DNA from: Okeania sp. SIO2B3
GTDB lineage: Bacteria > Cyanobacteriota > Cyanobacteriia > Cyanobacteriales > Microcoleaceae
Assembly (NCBI RefSeq): GCF_010672525.1
Contig: NZ_JAAHGH010000066.1
Location: 1 to 39,408, forward strand
Direction of reading: 5' to 3'
Length of the DNA stretch: 39,408 nucleotides
Part shown: piece after piece, positions 17,326 to 25,695 of the stretch
Numbering within the stretch: position 1 is the stretch's first letter
Layout: each line of letters opens with the position of its first letter
Position numbers and translations under genes: made by a program
Notes under the pieces: model-generated
What the model saw: the letters and a program-made list of their open reading frames with translations, nothing else
The model's database searches: none
What the model was told of the DNA's origin: nothing

Positions 17326-17976
17326 ATGAAAAATAACATCAAGCAAAAGCCAAATTACCTAAGAATATTAACAATTACTTCTCTATCTTTATTAGGAAGT
17401 CAAATACCAACTATTGCCATGGCAGACCAGTGGACTCCATGGGTTAACCAGACCAATGAAATATTACTTGCTCAACAACAAGTTTGTCAGCTTCAGTCTT
17501 CACCAGCAGATAGTCGTGCAGGTGTAGATTTCCGAGACCAGCCAAATGGAGGTAGAAATATTGCCTTTTTTAATAACGGTACTTCTGTAACAGTCATCAA
17601 TAGGTCTAATGATGGACAATGGACACAAGTAATTGGACCGAATAATTCTCAAGGTTGGGTATATACTCCCTATCTGCAAAATTGCAATACACGCTCTGCC
17701 TCACAACTACCTAATACAGGAAATAGAACAGGTGGAGTACCAGTAGGAACAATTTGTCAGGCAATAGGTTCTCCCGAATATCCGAATATTCCAGTGCGAA
17801 ATTTTCCCAATGCCAAAGGTTATAATATGTCTTTCAATTTTGCTAAAAATACTCAACTGAGAGTTACTGAACCACCAGCAGGACAAGAGTCTCAGTCAAA
17901 GTGGGTTTATGTTCAATCAGTACAAACTCCTCAACAAATGGGGTGGGTATGGAGACCTTATATTCAATGTAATTAG
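17326..17976 (+). CDS. Secreted protein with two bacterial SH3 domains
   Basis: 216 residues. Residues 1-33 look like a Sec signal with cleavage near TIAMA. Two SH3b-like repeats follow at about 50-125 and 139-215, each starting with a cysteine-containing strand (VCQLQSS, TICQAIG) and ending in a tryptophan-rich GWVYTPYLQNC or GWVWRPYIQC. SH3b domains usually bind cell-wall peptides or surface ligands. No catalytic domain is attached. Paired cysteines in each repeat suggest disulphides outside the cell. Confidence 0.8.
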   Translation: MKNNIKQKPNYLRILTITSLSLLGSQIPTIAMADQWTPWVNQTNEILLAQQQVCQLQSSPADSRAGVDFRDQPNGGRNIAFFNNGTSVTVINRSNDGQWTQVIGPNNSQGWVYTPYLQNCNTRSASQLPNTGNRTGGVPVGTICQAIGSPEYPNIPVRNFPNAKGYNMSFNFAKNTQLRVTEPPAGQESQSKWVYVQSVQTPQQMGWVWRPYIQCN

Positions 17977-18001
17977 TGCCGCTACGCGGAAGTCAAAAGT
18001 C

Positions 18002-18028
18002 GTAGGGGCGAATGGCATTCGCCCGTAC
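18002..18028. repeat. 27-bp palindrome, GTAGGGGC family
   Basis: GTAGGGGCGAATG and CATTCGCCCGTAC form a near-perfect stem 26 bp after the SH3b gene. Confidence 0.7.
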
Positions 18029-18174
18029 AAAATTCAAAAATATTGATTGGTAAGGCTTTTAGAATTTTGTAACTGGTTAGTTATTTCTGCCATCCTGCAT
18101 TAGCTGAGTAATTTATAAGAAGGTCTAACGTTCAACAACAACAAATATTTTTGGTACGGTCATTGAGTCAGGAA

Positions 18175-18209
18175 GCTCATATTTTCTGTTTTGATGAGCC
18201 TTTTTTTTT
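18175..18209 (+). terminator. Rho-independent terminator
   Basis: GCTCAT (18175-18180) pairs with ATGAGC (18194-18199), followed by C and nine T. It probably ends transcription from the SH3b gene and insulates the acetyltransferase gene that starts about 60 bp on. Confidence 0.7.
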
Positions 18210-18268
18210 GATTGACAGAATACGGAAAATATTATTTTTATCTGTCTTGTTTTGGGATATATATTAAT

Positions 18269-18745
18269 ATGAACTCAACAGAAAATATCACCATTCAACA
18301 TCTATCTGAGAAAGATATAAAGCTAATGCAAGACTTGCTTAATGTTTTTGGTGATGCGTTTGATGAAGTGGAAACTTATTGCAAAGCACAGCCTAAAACT
18401 GATTATCTTCATAAGCTACTCAGCAGAGATTATTTTATCGTGTTGGTCGCATTAAAACATGGAGAGGTGGTGGGTGGTTTGGCAGCATATGAACTTCACA
18501 AATTTGAGCAAGAACGCAGCGAGATTTATATATATGATTTGGCGGTATCCACTGAATACCGTCGCCAAGGTATAGCAATGGCGCTCATTGACGCACTCAA
18601 GAATATAGCTGTTGATCGGGGAGCTTATGTTATCTTTGTTCAAGCTGACTATGGTGATGATCCGGCAATAGAGTTATATAGAAAAGTTGGGGGTGTGCGG
18701 GAAGATGTCCTACACTTTGATATTGTAGTCAAAAAAGATTATTGA
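18269..18745 (+). CDS. GNAT acetyltransferase of the AAC(3)-I type
   Basis: 158 residues from the ATG at 18269; an in-frame TTG at 18212 lies inside the terminator tail and is unlikely. The sequence follows AAC(3)-I aminoglycoside 3-N-acetyltransferases throughout: [12 protein letters not shown] near the start, [20 protein letters not shown] split over GGLAAYEL and [10 protein letters not shown], and the acetyl-CoA-binding [10 protein letters not shown]. Family members use acetyl-CoA to modify gentamicin-class drugs, but chromosomal environmental copies may have other amine substrates. Resistance is therefore not certain. Confidence 0.85.
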   Translation: MNSTENITIQHLSEKDIKLMQDLLNVFGDAFDEVETYCKAQPKTDYLHKLLSRDYFIVLVALKHGEVVGGLAAYELHKFEQERSEIYIYDLAVSTEYRRQGIAMALIDALKNIAVDRGAYVIFVQADYGDDPAIELYRKVGGVREDVLHFDIVVKKDY

Positions 18746-18781
18746 GCGATCGTTTTTGTAGATATTCTGAGGTTTTTGATC

Positions 18782-19018
18782 ATGCTAAATGTAACTATTG
18801 ATGAAATTCAAAGCGATCCACTGAAATATTTGCGTTTAGTCGAAGAGGAGGAAACGGTTGTAATTATTCTATCTGAGCAAGCGATCGCTGAAATTAGACC
18901 TATTGGCAGTAGCAAGCAGTTACGGCCATTTGGTTTGTGTGCAGGTGAGTTTACTGTTCCGGATGATTTTGATGCTCCTTTACGGGAAGATATGCTGAAC
19001 GCATTTGAGGGGAAATGA
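18782..19018 (+). CDS. Phd/YefM-type antitoxin, apparently orphan
   Basis: 78 residues from the ATG at 18782, with a GAGG-like site before it. The N-terminal half (VTIDEIQSDPLKYLRLVEEEETVVII then AIAEIRP, read here in parts) is the Phd fold that binds operator DNA. The C-terminal RPFGLCAGEFTVPDDFD is typical of cyanobacterial antitoxins that cap PIN-domain RNases. The expected toxin should overlap its stop: an ATG at 19015 overlaps it (ATGA) and reads MRIKFPHNKQLF before TAA, so only a vestige remains. Confidence 0.8.
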   Translation: MLNVTIDEIQSDPLKYLRLVEEEETVVIILSEQAIAEIRPIGSSKQLRPFGLCAGEFTVPDDFDAPLREDMLNAFEGK

Positions 19019-19256
19019 GAATAAAGTTTCCGCACAATAAGCAGTTATTTTAACTAGAGAAGTATCCAAAAGTTTCTCCCCACTAATTTTTAAATTTTCT
19101 ATGCTAGAGTAGAAAAAAAGTATTTTTATTAGAAAATAAGTTTCTTAAAGTTGTAAAAGAAGCAATCAAGGGTTGGTTTAAACCAGACAATAGTAATAAC
19201 AAATAGTATTAAGTACGTCTATAATAAGATTAAAATTTACTCTGGAGTCAAACTAT

Positions 19257-19481
19257 ATGTCAGAATTACTGAAAAGAATTACAATTAATCCTAAACAATG
19301 TGGTGGTCGTCCTTGCATCCGAGGTATGAGAATTAGAGTATCGGATGTACTAGATTTATTTGCTGCTGGACTGACTGCCGAACAAATCTTAGCAGAAATG
19401 CCCGATCTAGAGGCCAACGATCTGCAAGCAGCGCTTTTATATGCCTCCCGTAAACTTAATCATCCCGTATTAGTCCTATGA
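19257..19481 (+). CDS. DUF433 antitoxin of a DUF433/DUF5615 toxin-antitoxin pair
   Basis: 74 residues. CGGRPCIRGMRIRVSDVLDL is the DUF433 signature, a small helical domain that is VapB-like. LTAEQILAEMPDLEANDLQA follows as expected. In this class the antitoxin precedes and neutralises a PIN-like nuclease. Its TGA overlaps the toxin ATG by four bases (ATGA at 19478-19481), which gives translational coupling. The 238-bp gap before it holds no gene. Confidence 0.88.
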   Translation: MSELLKRITINPKQCGGRPCIRGMRIRVSDVLDLFAAGLTAEQILAEMPDLEANDLQAALLYASRKLNHPVLVL

Positions 19482-19816
19482 TAATTTGGGTAGATGCACA
19501 ACTGTCGCCTGCGATCGCAACTTGGATTAGCGATACTTTTGGAGTAACAGCATTAGCTCTACGGGATATTGGTTTGAGAGATGCTGAAGATATTGATATT
19601 TTTGAGGCAGCAAAGGCTCAAAGTGTTATCTTGATAACTAAAGACAGTGATTTTGTCGATCTAGTCGATCGCCTTGACTAACCACCTCAAATTATCTGGT
19701 TAACCTGTGGTAACACCTCAAATGCTAGGTTACGAGAAATTTTAAGTGCAACATTAACAGTAGCACTGGAACTTCTACGGTCTGGTGAAGCATTAGTTGA
19801 AATTAGTGGAGACTAA
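19478..19816 (+). pseudogene. DUF5615 PIN-like toxin, interrupted by an in-frame TAA
   Basis: The first 67 codons give MIIWVDAQLSP...ILITKDSDFVDLVDRLD, with the acidic residues of a PIN-like nuclease core (Asp 6, the TKDSDF block). A TAA follows at 19679-19681. The same frame then continues without fault for 44 codons, PPQIIWLTCGNTSN through LLRSGEALVEISGD, to TAA at 19814-19816. The family normally runs straight through (a short L-G-P-P-P-like linker), so one nonsense change seems to have cut a 112-residue protein. Alternatives are stop readthrough or a functional short form. The whole nuclease fold would lack its last strands. Confidence 0.8.
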
Positions 19817-19895
19817 CAGCGCAAGCTAATAACTGAACTTCCCCTATACAAATGTACCATAATTTCCCTTGAAAGCCCGCGTCTATCAATGCTTT

Positions 19896-20756
19896 TTAAA
19901 CACTTTTATTGTTATCAGATTTTGATATATCAATCTTGCCTTCTAAATTTGATTCTCCAATATGATTTTTACCTGTCTTATCAAAAACTTCTAAATGGGC
20001 AGATTTTCCATAATGTAGATTATCCACATACCAGAGATATCCAGTTTCTTTCTCTTTATAAATTTTCCTACCATCATGTTGTTTTTGAGTAGATTCAAAT
20101 CTATTAGTATCTCTTAAGATAGTTTGCTTATCATTAGGGGGATCGGTGGAAGATTCATCATAGTTAAATCTACTTAATTGACAAGTTTTTTCCACCCAGT
20201 TTTGTAATCCAACTTTCCGATCTATACTATCTAATTGAATTAGATTTTCTGTGTCATTATTTTTAACAATAGAAATAGAATAGCATTCTATAATCTTCTG
20301 ATGCTGACATTGAAAACAAGAATCTATAAAATTAATCAATAAATACTTTGACTCTAAATTAATTAATTGTCTTTGTGTCGCTTCTGCTAAGGATGTATTT
20401 GCTGCATCTTTATAATCTTGACCATCCATATAATCAAAATTATCTTCTTCAGAATGAATTCTTTCTTTTTGCCAGTCTTTGGGATTTACTTTATTAAATA
20501 TAATATTTCTAATTGCTATTTTCAAATCTTTTTGCTTGATTTTGTTAAAACTTTCTTTGAAAATTACATCCTTGATTACATAAGAATCCCAAAGCACATC
20601 AGTATAATAATTTTTTTGATTTATGTTTTCTTTTTTAAGGCAATTAATTAATTCAAAAATACTTTTGATTATTATTAAAGCTTCTTCAAATTCTTTTTGA
20701 GTAGAGTATTGTCCTTTTAAAGAAACTTCATTGATAAATATTTCAATTTTAATCAT
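19896..20756 (-). CDS. Uncharacterised protein with colicin-E3-like RNase C-terminus, operon effector candidate
   Basis: 286 residues from the ATG at 20756, four bases after the ATPase stop; an upstream ATG at 20813 lies inside the ATPase gene. Residues 1-225 are charged and helical with no family I know; CFQCQHQK (147-154) might bind metal. Residues 226-286 resemble the colicin E3 cytotoxic RNase: GRKIY (229-233), then WYVDNLHYG and AHLEVFDKTGKNHIGE. Asp 245, His 248 (or His 254) and Glu 256 fall where E3 has its catalytic Asp, His and Glu. The E3 terminal arginine is not evident. If correct, it would cut rRNA or another RNA. Motif recognition by eye only, so moderate confidence. Confidence 0.6.
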   Translation of the reverse strand: MIKIEIFINEVSLKGQYSTQKEFEEALIIIKSIFELINCLKKENINQKNYYTDVLWDSYVIKDVIFKESFNKIKQKDLKIAIRNIIFNKVNPKDWQKERIHSEEDNFDYMDGQDYKDAANTSLAEATQRQLINLESKYLLINFIDSCFQCQHQKIIECYSISIVKNNDTENLIQLDSIDRKVGLQNWVEKTCQLSRFNYDESSTDPPNDKQTILRDTNRFESTQKQHDGRKIYKEKETGYLWYVDNLHYGKSAHLEVFDKTGKNHIGESNLEGKIDISKSDNNKSV

Positions 20757-20760
20757 TATT

Positions 20761-22029
20761 TTAAATCCCAAAAAGACGCTCGAAATCTTTATCCATTTGG
20801 TCGAAAAATCCATCAGGCCATTCTTCTATCTTGCCATCAGAATCAATAGGTATTTGAACAACAGACTCACCAATTTTTTGAGAAAAATATAAGATGCTTA
20901 ATTCTTCATTACTTAAAATATTATCAAGAACAGCAATTCGCAATGCGTTTAAAATATGGTCGCTATGAGATTCTATCAATACTTGTATGCCACAACTACT
21001 TACTTTTGCTAAAAATTTAGCTAGTTGAGATTGTGCTTTCGGATGTAGATGAGCTTCAGGATTTTCTACTATTAACATTTCTCCTTTTTTGGCGATAAGT
21101 CCAGAAACAATAATAGGCAAAATACAATGATATCCAAAACCAATATTAGCGGGGCGAAAACGATCTTTTGATAAACTACTATTTAACATTAGTTCTAGTA
21201 TATTAGTTTGTGAACCTGAAACTTCAACTTTGGCTCCATCAAAAATTTTATTCAGCCATTCTTGTGTTTGGATTATTAAAGTTTGCGCATCTTCACCTAA
21301 ATATAATTTATCATTAATTAATTCATCTTTCATTCTGTCAAGTAAATTAACTGTTTGTTCTCCTTTTAAACCAACATTAGGAAATTGAGGAAGAGTCGAT
21401 CTTAAATAAAAATCTTGTGGACCTATTCTATCAGCAGAAATATAATGAATGGCAGAAAAGTTTACCCAGGTAGCAGTAGATTGTAAGATAGTTGGATCAT
21501 CTCTCAATGCTTGAAATAGTTCAGTATAATTAATGGAAGAAAAGTCTAACCAGTCAGTAAACAATTGTAAGATAGTTGGATTATCTTTAAATACTTTGTG
21601 ATAAAATCTACGATGATTTATTGGTGATAAAAAAGTATTTCCCTTAATTTCAACCTCTGTAAGTGTGGCAACTAAATCATCGTTCATATCTTCAACAAAA
21701 GAATAATTAATACTTCCTTCCATTGTTATTGTTGCAGCTATATTTTCTATTTTGTAATCATAAAAATAATTAAAATATATAGGTTTTTCTCTTGATGTAC
21801 CTGTATTTCTAATTTCATCAAATCTACCTAAATTAAGACATTTCCCATTTAAAATCAACTTATTTGTACGATTGTCATATTCAATTGATTGCCTCATTAA
21901 GAGTAGAGACTGAAGCAAACTAGATTTTCCTCTTCCATTAATACCAGTAAGCAAAGTTAATTGCCCCAATGGAAAAACAGTTTTTTCTCGAAAACACTTA
22001 AAATTCTCTAATTCTATCTTAGTCAACAT
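20761..22029 (-). CDS. AAA family ATPase with DUF3696 C-terminus
   Basis: 422 residues. It starts like SMC/OLD-type ATPases, KIELENFKCFREK, with Walker A GINGRGKSS (29-37). A long insert follows, then the signature FGYHCILPIIVSG, Walker B MLIVENPEAHLHP (about 314-326) and the switch ESHSDHILNALR (about 350). The last 45 residues, including EEWPDGFFDQMDKDFERLFG, match DUF3696. Such ATPases occur in OLD- and Septu-like anti-phage systems and are often next to DUF262 genes. It overlaps the DUF262 stop by seven bases (ATGTTGA) and is followed by the effector candidate at four bases. Confidence 0.88.
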   Translation of the reverse strand: MLTKIELENFKCFREKTVFPLGQLTLLTGINGRGKSSLLQSLLLMRQSIEYDNRTNKLILNGKCLNLGRFDEIRNTGTSREKPIYFNYFYDYKIENIAATITMEGSINYSFVEDMNDDLVATLTEVEIKGNTFLSPINHRRFYHKVFKDNPTILQLFTDWLDFSSINYTELFQALRDDPTILQSTATWVNFSAIHYISADRIGPQDFYLRSTLPQFPNVGLKGEQTVNLLDRMKDELINDKLYLGEDAQTLIIQTQEWLNKIFDGAKVEVSGSQTNILELMLNSSLSKDRFRPANIGFGYHCILPIIVSGLIAKKGEMLIVENPEAHLHPKAQSQLAKFLAKVSSCGIQVLIESHSDHILNALRIAVLDNILSNEELSILYFSQKIGESVVQIPIDSDGKIEEWPDGFFDQMDKDFERLFGI

Positions 22030-23165
22030 TGCTCAACATCTCCCAAAATTTTTTGTGCTAAATCAAATCTTTTAATGACTGTATCTTTATCATGTCTAAC
22101 TCGTTTAATTGAACCAACATACTCTGAATTATCCCGTAATTTTACAAAATTTTGTTTAATCGTTTCTTTGTGTTGCTCTAAAAATTGATCGTCATGTGTT
22201 GAGAAAAAGTAAGAAATAGATTCAAACATAATCATATTAACTCTTCCTCTACTTCTATCTGTTGGCAAACGAAAATTTTCTTGTTCAAAAAAATCATAAG
22301 TTAATTTCATCAATCTTTCAAAATCTTGTTTTAATTCATCTATTTGCTCGTCTGACATTTCGTTTATTTTTTGCATGGCATCTTCTAAAAATTTATTCAT
22401 ATCACCTTGATAATCTTGACGATAATCATTACATACCTTAAAAGCCAAATAATGCAAAATCAACTCTCTATCTTTCATTCTTTTATCAGAAATACCATAA
22501 TCAATTGCCTGTTTAAAATAATCTTTCTCTGATAATTCTTTTAATAGCTTTGTAGATTTACCTGTGAAAATACAATTTCTAATTTCTTGTCTTTCTAGTT
22601 TTGTTCCTCCAGTATTGACTCTCTCAAAAATCTCATAAAGAATGTTTGAAGGTGCAGAATATGGAATCACATATAAAGAAATTTTCTTATCCTCTATTCT
22701 AGTTTCATAATCTCCAGGTATTTGTTTTAAATCATCAAAATTACAATCATTTAATTGTGGTAAAACTTTTAATCCAGTCAGCTTAAATTTTTGATCTATA
22801 AAGTCACGGATAGCTGAAGTTCTCTGTAACCCATCTACAACTATATATTCTCCCTTTTTAGTTTGCTTTACATACCAATAAGGTAAAGGAAAATTCAGAA
22901 TAATTGACTCAATAAATTTACTTTTTTGCTCTAGAGTCCATATATTGGGATTTCTTTGAAATTCAGGATCGAGAATTATTTTGTTTTGCTCGCATTTTCT
23001 TTTTAATTCAAAAACAGTATAGGGGTTTTCCCTAATATCAATATCCTGTTCTATTAGATTTTCAGAATATAGACTAGCATTCTCTGTAGTATGTTCTTCC
23101 GGTGTATCCTCATCAGTTTCAATAACATTATTATTTAGGTTTTGAGGTTTCAAAATTTTGTCCAT
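22023..23165 (-). CDS. DUF262 domain-containing protein
   Basis: 380 residues. The ParB/sulfiredoxin-like DUF262 core runs from about 46 to 200: LDPEFQRNPNIWTLEQKSKF (65-84), DGLQRTSAIRDFI (111-123) and IFERVNTGGTKLERQEIRN (179-197). The same domain forms the GmrS half of the type IV restriction enzyme GmrSD, where DGQQR-like motifs support nucleotide hydrolysis. The first 45 residues are acidic and probably disordered. The C-terminal half is helical, with no GmrD-type HNH nuclease. It is first in the three-gene unit. Confidence 0.85.
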   Translation of the reverse strand: MDKILKPQNLNNNVIETDEDTPEEHTTENASLYSENLIEQDIDIRENPYTVFELKRKCEQNKIILDPEFQRNPNIWTLEQKSKFIESIILNFPLPYWYVKQTKKGEYIVVDGLQRTSAIRDFIDQKFKLTGLKVLPQLNDCNFDDLKQIPGDYETRIEDKKISLYVIPYSAPSNILYEIFERVNTGGTKLERQEIRNCIFTGKSTKLLKELSEKDYFKQAIDYGISDKRMKDRELILHYLAFKVCNDYRQDYQGDMNKFLEDAMQKINEMSDEQIDELKQDFERLMKLTYDFFEQENFRLPTDRSRGRVNMIMFESISYFFSTHDDQFLEQHKETIKQNFVKLRDNSEYVGSIKRVRHDKDTVIKRFDLAQKILGDVEQC

Positions 23166-23537
23166 AATTTTTTATTTTTAAAACAATTTAAACAGACTTC
23201 ACAATTTTTGTTCATAAATAAAAGGGTTGCTTGCTATTGCTATAATATTACCATTTCTAAATTCTCATAATCTCCTAAATGTGAATAAACTTAATATAAT
23301 AAATTTTTCTACGGTTAAGAACACTAACAAAAACTCTAGATAATCTTGATGCTAAACACTACATCTTTGGTATAGTGGATTCAAGGTGAAAAGTTCTCTT
23401 TATGGAGGTGGGCGATCGCTTACAATAATTCCCACTTATTACAATTTTTATCTAATGCAATAAAATCAAAATAATCAAACAGACAAAATAGGAAAAATTA
23501 CTAGCTCTATGTTGAAAAACTAAGTTGCAAGTAAGCA
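23166..23537. other. Spacer upstream of the DUF262 operon
   Basis: 372 bp, AT-rich, with one HIP1 octamer (GCGATCGC near 23413). It should hold the operon promoter. No clear boxes or repeats are seen. Confidence 0.4.
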
Positions 23538-23954
23538 CTAAAAATAATTTTCTTCATACTCAAAAGTAGAGTCAATAGTCCTTAGTTCTGGATAAAGACT
23601 TATAACTTCTTGGGTGATATGCCAATAATATCTATTTATTATAGAAGAATCAATTATTTTCTCTGATATCAAAATACTAATGAAATATTGAAATAATGAA
23701 ATACTGCGCGGAATTTGATTTGTTTTTGTTGATTGAATTTTCTGGATTACTGCTTGAATTTTTTCTTTGATTTGTTTTTCTTCTACTACATTGATTAACA
23801 GACGATATAAGTTATAGCAAAAACGACTCATGTCTTTTGGCTGAAGCTCATCAGGTATTTTTTTATCTTGAAATAATTTATTTATTTCTTTGACTAAATA
23901 TTGTTTATTTTTGACTTCCGGATAATCATTATTTTCGATAACTTGGGTTTTCAT
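23538..23954 (-). CDS. Hypothetical protein
   Basis: 138 residues, charged and mostly helical (LYRLLINVVEEKQIKEKIQA), with no signal peptide, membrane segment or motif I recognise. It has the same strand and AT-rich composition as the DUF262 operon, 372 bp upstream of it. It might be an accessory gene of that unit, but the gap suggests a separate promoter. Confidence 0.55.
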   Translation of the reverse strand: MKTQVIENNDYPEVKNKQYLVKEINKLFQDKKIPDELQPKDMSRFCYNLYRLLINVVEEKQIKEKIQAVIQKIQSTKTNQIPRSISLFQYFISILISEKIIDSSIINRYYWHITQEVISLYPELRTIDSTFEYEENYF

Positions 23955-24003
23955 CCAGAGGAAGTTCGTAAATATACAGGTTTTGCAATTTCTTGATGTG
24001 TAA

Positions 24004-24197
24004 TATCATGTTCGGTTGAATACTTATAAATAACTGTTGTTAGGAGTCAGTCCTCAGGAGTCAGTCCTCAGGAGGAAAGAAAAGAGGAATACACAGGAAA
24101 TATTGGAGATGGAGTATTGATAATTTCAGTATTTCTTTGGTACTGTCGGTACCCGGAGTCCTTAAATTTTATTATAAGTGATTATCCGAACATGATA
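24004..24197. mobile_element. TA-flanked MITE, copy d
   Basis: TA then TCATGTTCGGTTGAATACTT at the left and ATTATCCGAACATGA then TA at the right. 194 bp. Further pairing of TTATAA near both ends extends the inverted repeat to about 30 bp. Both ends carry the same T-for-C change, as if kept matched. Confidence 0.75.
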
Positions 24198-24339
24198 TAA
24201 GCATTTCCTACGGAATGCTGCGCAAACAGCATGTAGGGGCGTTAACGATAGTTATGCGAAGCAAATGGCATTGGCTAACGCCAAGCTCCGCTAACGCCCT
24301 CACTTGATTTAATGTCCGTGCGTAAGTCCTGATTTAATT

Positions 24340-24561
24340 AGGGTTTGCTGAAAAAGTTTTTTAGTGGGGGTAAGAGTCAGGAGAAACGGGTAATGAGCGA
24401 GAAGGTAGAAGTAAGAATTATCCCTCAATTTTTCTGTCCTTGATTTGCCTAAAATGCTAACTTTTTGAACATTTTAGACTAAAACAAGCGCACTTTTTTG
24501 GCTTCTCAGAAGGCTAAAACCAATATCAGTCAAATCCTGTGATAGTTAATCAGTAAACCCT
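24340..24561. mobile_element. MITE with AGGGTTTGCTGA ends and 4-bp AATT duplication
   Basis: AGGGTTTGCTGA at the left and TCAGTAAACCCT at the right (one mismatch), flanked by AATT on both sides (24336-24339, 24562-24565). 222 bp, no transposase. A solo left end (AGGGCTTGCTGA) is at 28601-28612. The right flank abuts the end of the LysE-family gene. Confidence 0.6.
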
Positions 24562-24566
24562 AATTG

Positions 24567-25205
24567 TTAACCAATTAAAATTACTAAAAGAGCAACACCA
24601 AACATAACAGTCCCAGCTATACGATTAATATTAGTCATAGCCTTTTCACTTTTAAATAATAACCTAGCACGAGAGGCTAAATAAGTATAAAATCCAGTTA
24701 CTAGAGAAACAATAACAATCATAAGAGTAGCAATTAAAACTATACTATTTACTTGTAAATCGTTAAAGTTGACAAAAACAGGAAGAAAAGCACCATAAAA
24801 AATAATAACTTTAGGATTACTAAGTGTAATAGCTAAACCTGCCGTAAAATTTTTTAAATAAGTTTTCTTTGATGCTTCATCATCATTTTCTAAATTGATA
24901 GGTGCTGATGTCCAAAGTTTCCAACCTAACCAAGCTAAATAAATACCACCTAAAACTCTAATGATAATAAAGGCATTGTCAATAAATTCAGTCACTAATG
25001 TTAGTCCGAAAATTGCTATGAAAAGAAAGATAATATCTCCTAGAACAATTCCCCCTATTACTAACAAGGATGAACGAAAACCTGATGCTAAGGCACAAGA
25101 AGTAGCTGCTAAAATACCAGGTCCTGGAGTACTCGCTAATACTAAGATTCCTATAACAAGACCAAATATGCCCTGAATGCTAATACCATTAAAGAATTCA
25201 TTCAT
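24567..25205 (-). CDS. LysE/RhtB family amino-acid exporter
   Basis: 212 residues with about six hydrophobic helices, the normal size for the family. The N-terminal STPGPGILAATSCALASGFR matches the conserved LysE/RhtB block (TPGP...), and LAWLGWKLW and LSNPKVIIFYGAFLP are the family's second and third signatures. Members export amino acids such as lysine, threonine or homoserine lactone by proton exchange; the substrate is not readable here. It appears monocistronic. Confidence 0.92.
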   Translation of the reverse strand: MNEFFNGISIQGIFGLVIGILVLASTPGPGILAATSCALASGFRSSLLVIGGIVLGDIIFLFIAIFGLTLVTEFIDNAFIIIRVLGGIYLAWLGWKLWTSAPINLENDDEASKKTYLKNFTAGLAITLSNPKVIIFYGAFLPVFVNFNDLQVNSIVLIATLMIVIVSLVTGFYTYLASRARLLFKSEKAMTNINRIAGTVMFGVALLVILIG

Positions 25206-25343
25206 GTTAATTAAATTAATTATTGATCGATAATTTTGTGTAGATACTTAATAGATTTTTGACAAAAGTAAAGAGAATGTTATACCTTGGTTTTTTTAGT
25301 TCCCTAGTTATACCATTTCCTCATAACCAAAACCTTGTACCTT

Positions 25344-25518
25344 GGGTGCATCTCAATGCGTGAATAAAGCCAAAAATTTATCGCTTTTAGGCAACAGGTA
25401 ACAGGCAACAGGCAACAGGGAATATATTAGGAAAAAAGTATTTTTGCACATCAGAGACGTACCCTATTTATCCCTATTTCTTGAGTACAATTACTTATCG
25501 CTTAATTGAGATGCACCC
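25344..25518. mobile_element. MITE with GGGTGCATCTCAAT ends and perfect 8-bp target duplication
   Basis: GGGTGCATCTCAAT (25344-25357) and its exact complement ATTGAGATGCACCC (25505-25518) bound a 175-bp element. TGTACCTT is duplicated at 25336-25343 and 25519-25526. The interior contains a GGCAACA array (25390-25417) and no gene. It fills the spacer between the LysE gene and hpnH. Confidence 0.88.
25390..25417 (+). repeat. Tandem repeat GGCAACA x4
   Basis: GGCAACA, GGTAACA, GGCAACA, GGCAACA in the MITE at 25344-25518. Confidence 0.85.
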
Positions 25519-25695
25519 TGTACCTTATCCCAACCATAAATACCATATTAATCCCAATTATCCTATCAATAAATTTACCAAGAAGTAGAAAGAGAAAAAA
25601 AATTCAACTTTCCACCTGATATTTTATCAATATTTACTCCTTCTCTCCTAGATAATTAAAGTCTTCCTCCTTTTTCTCTCTTCCTTAACTCTTAT

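Noticed and set aside
18212-18268. Upstream TTG start for the acetyltransferase
   Set aside because: It begins just after the terminator T run and adds residues absent from the family; the ATG at 18269 fits the usual length.
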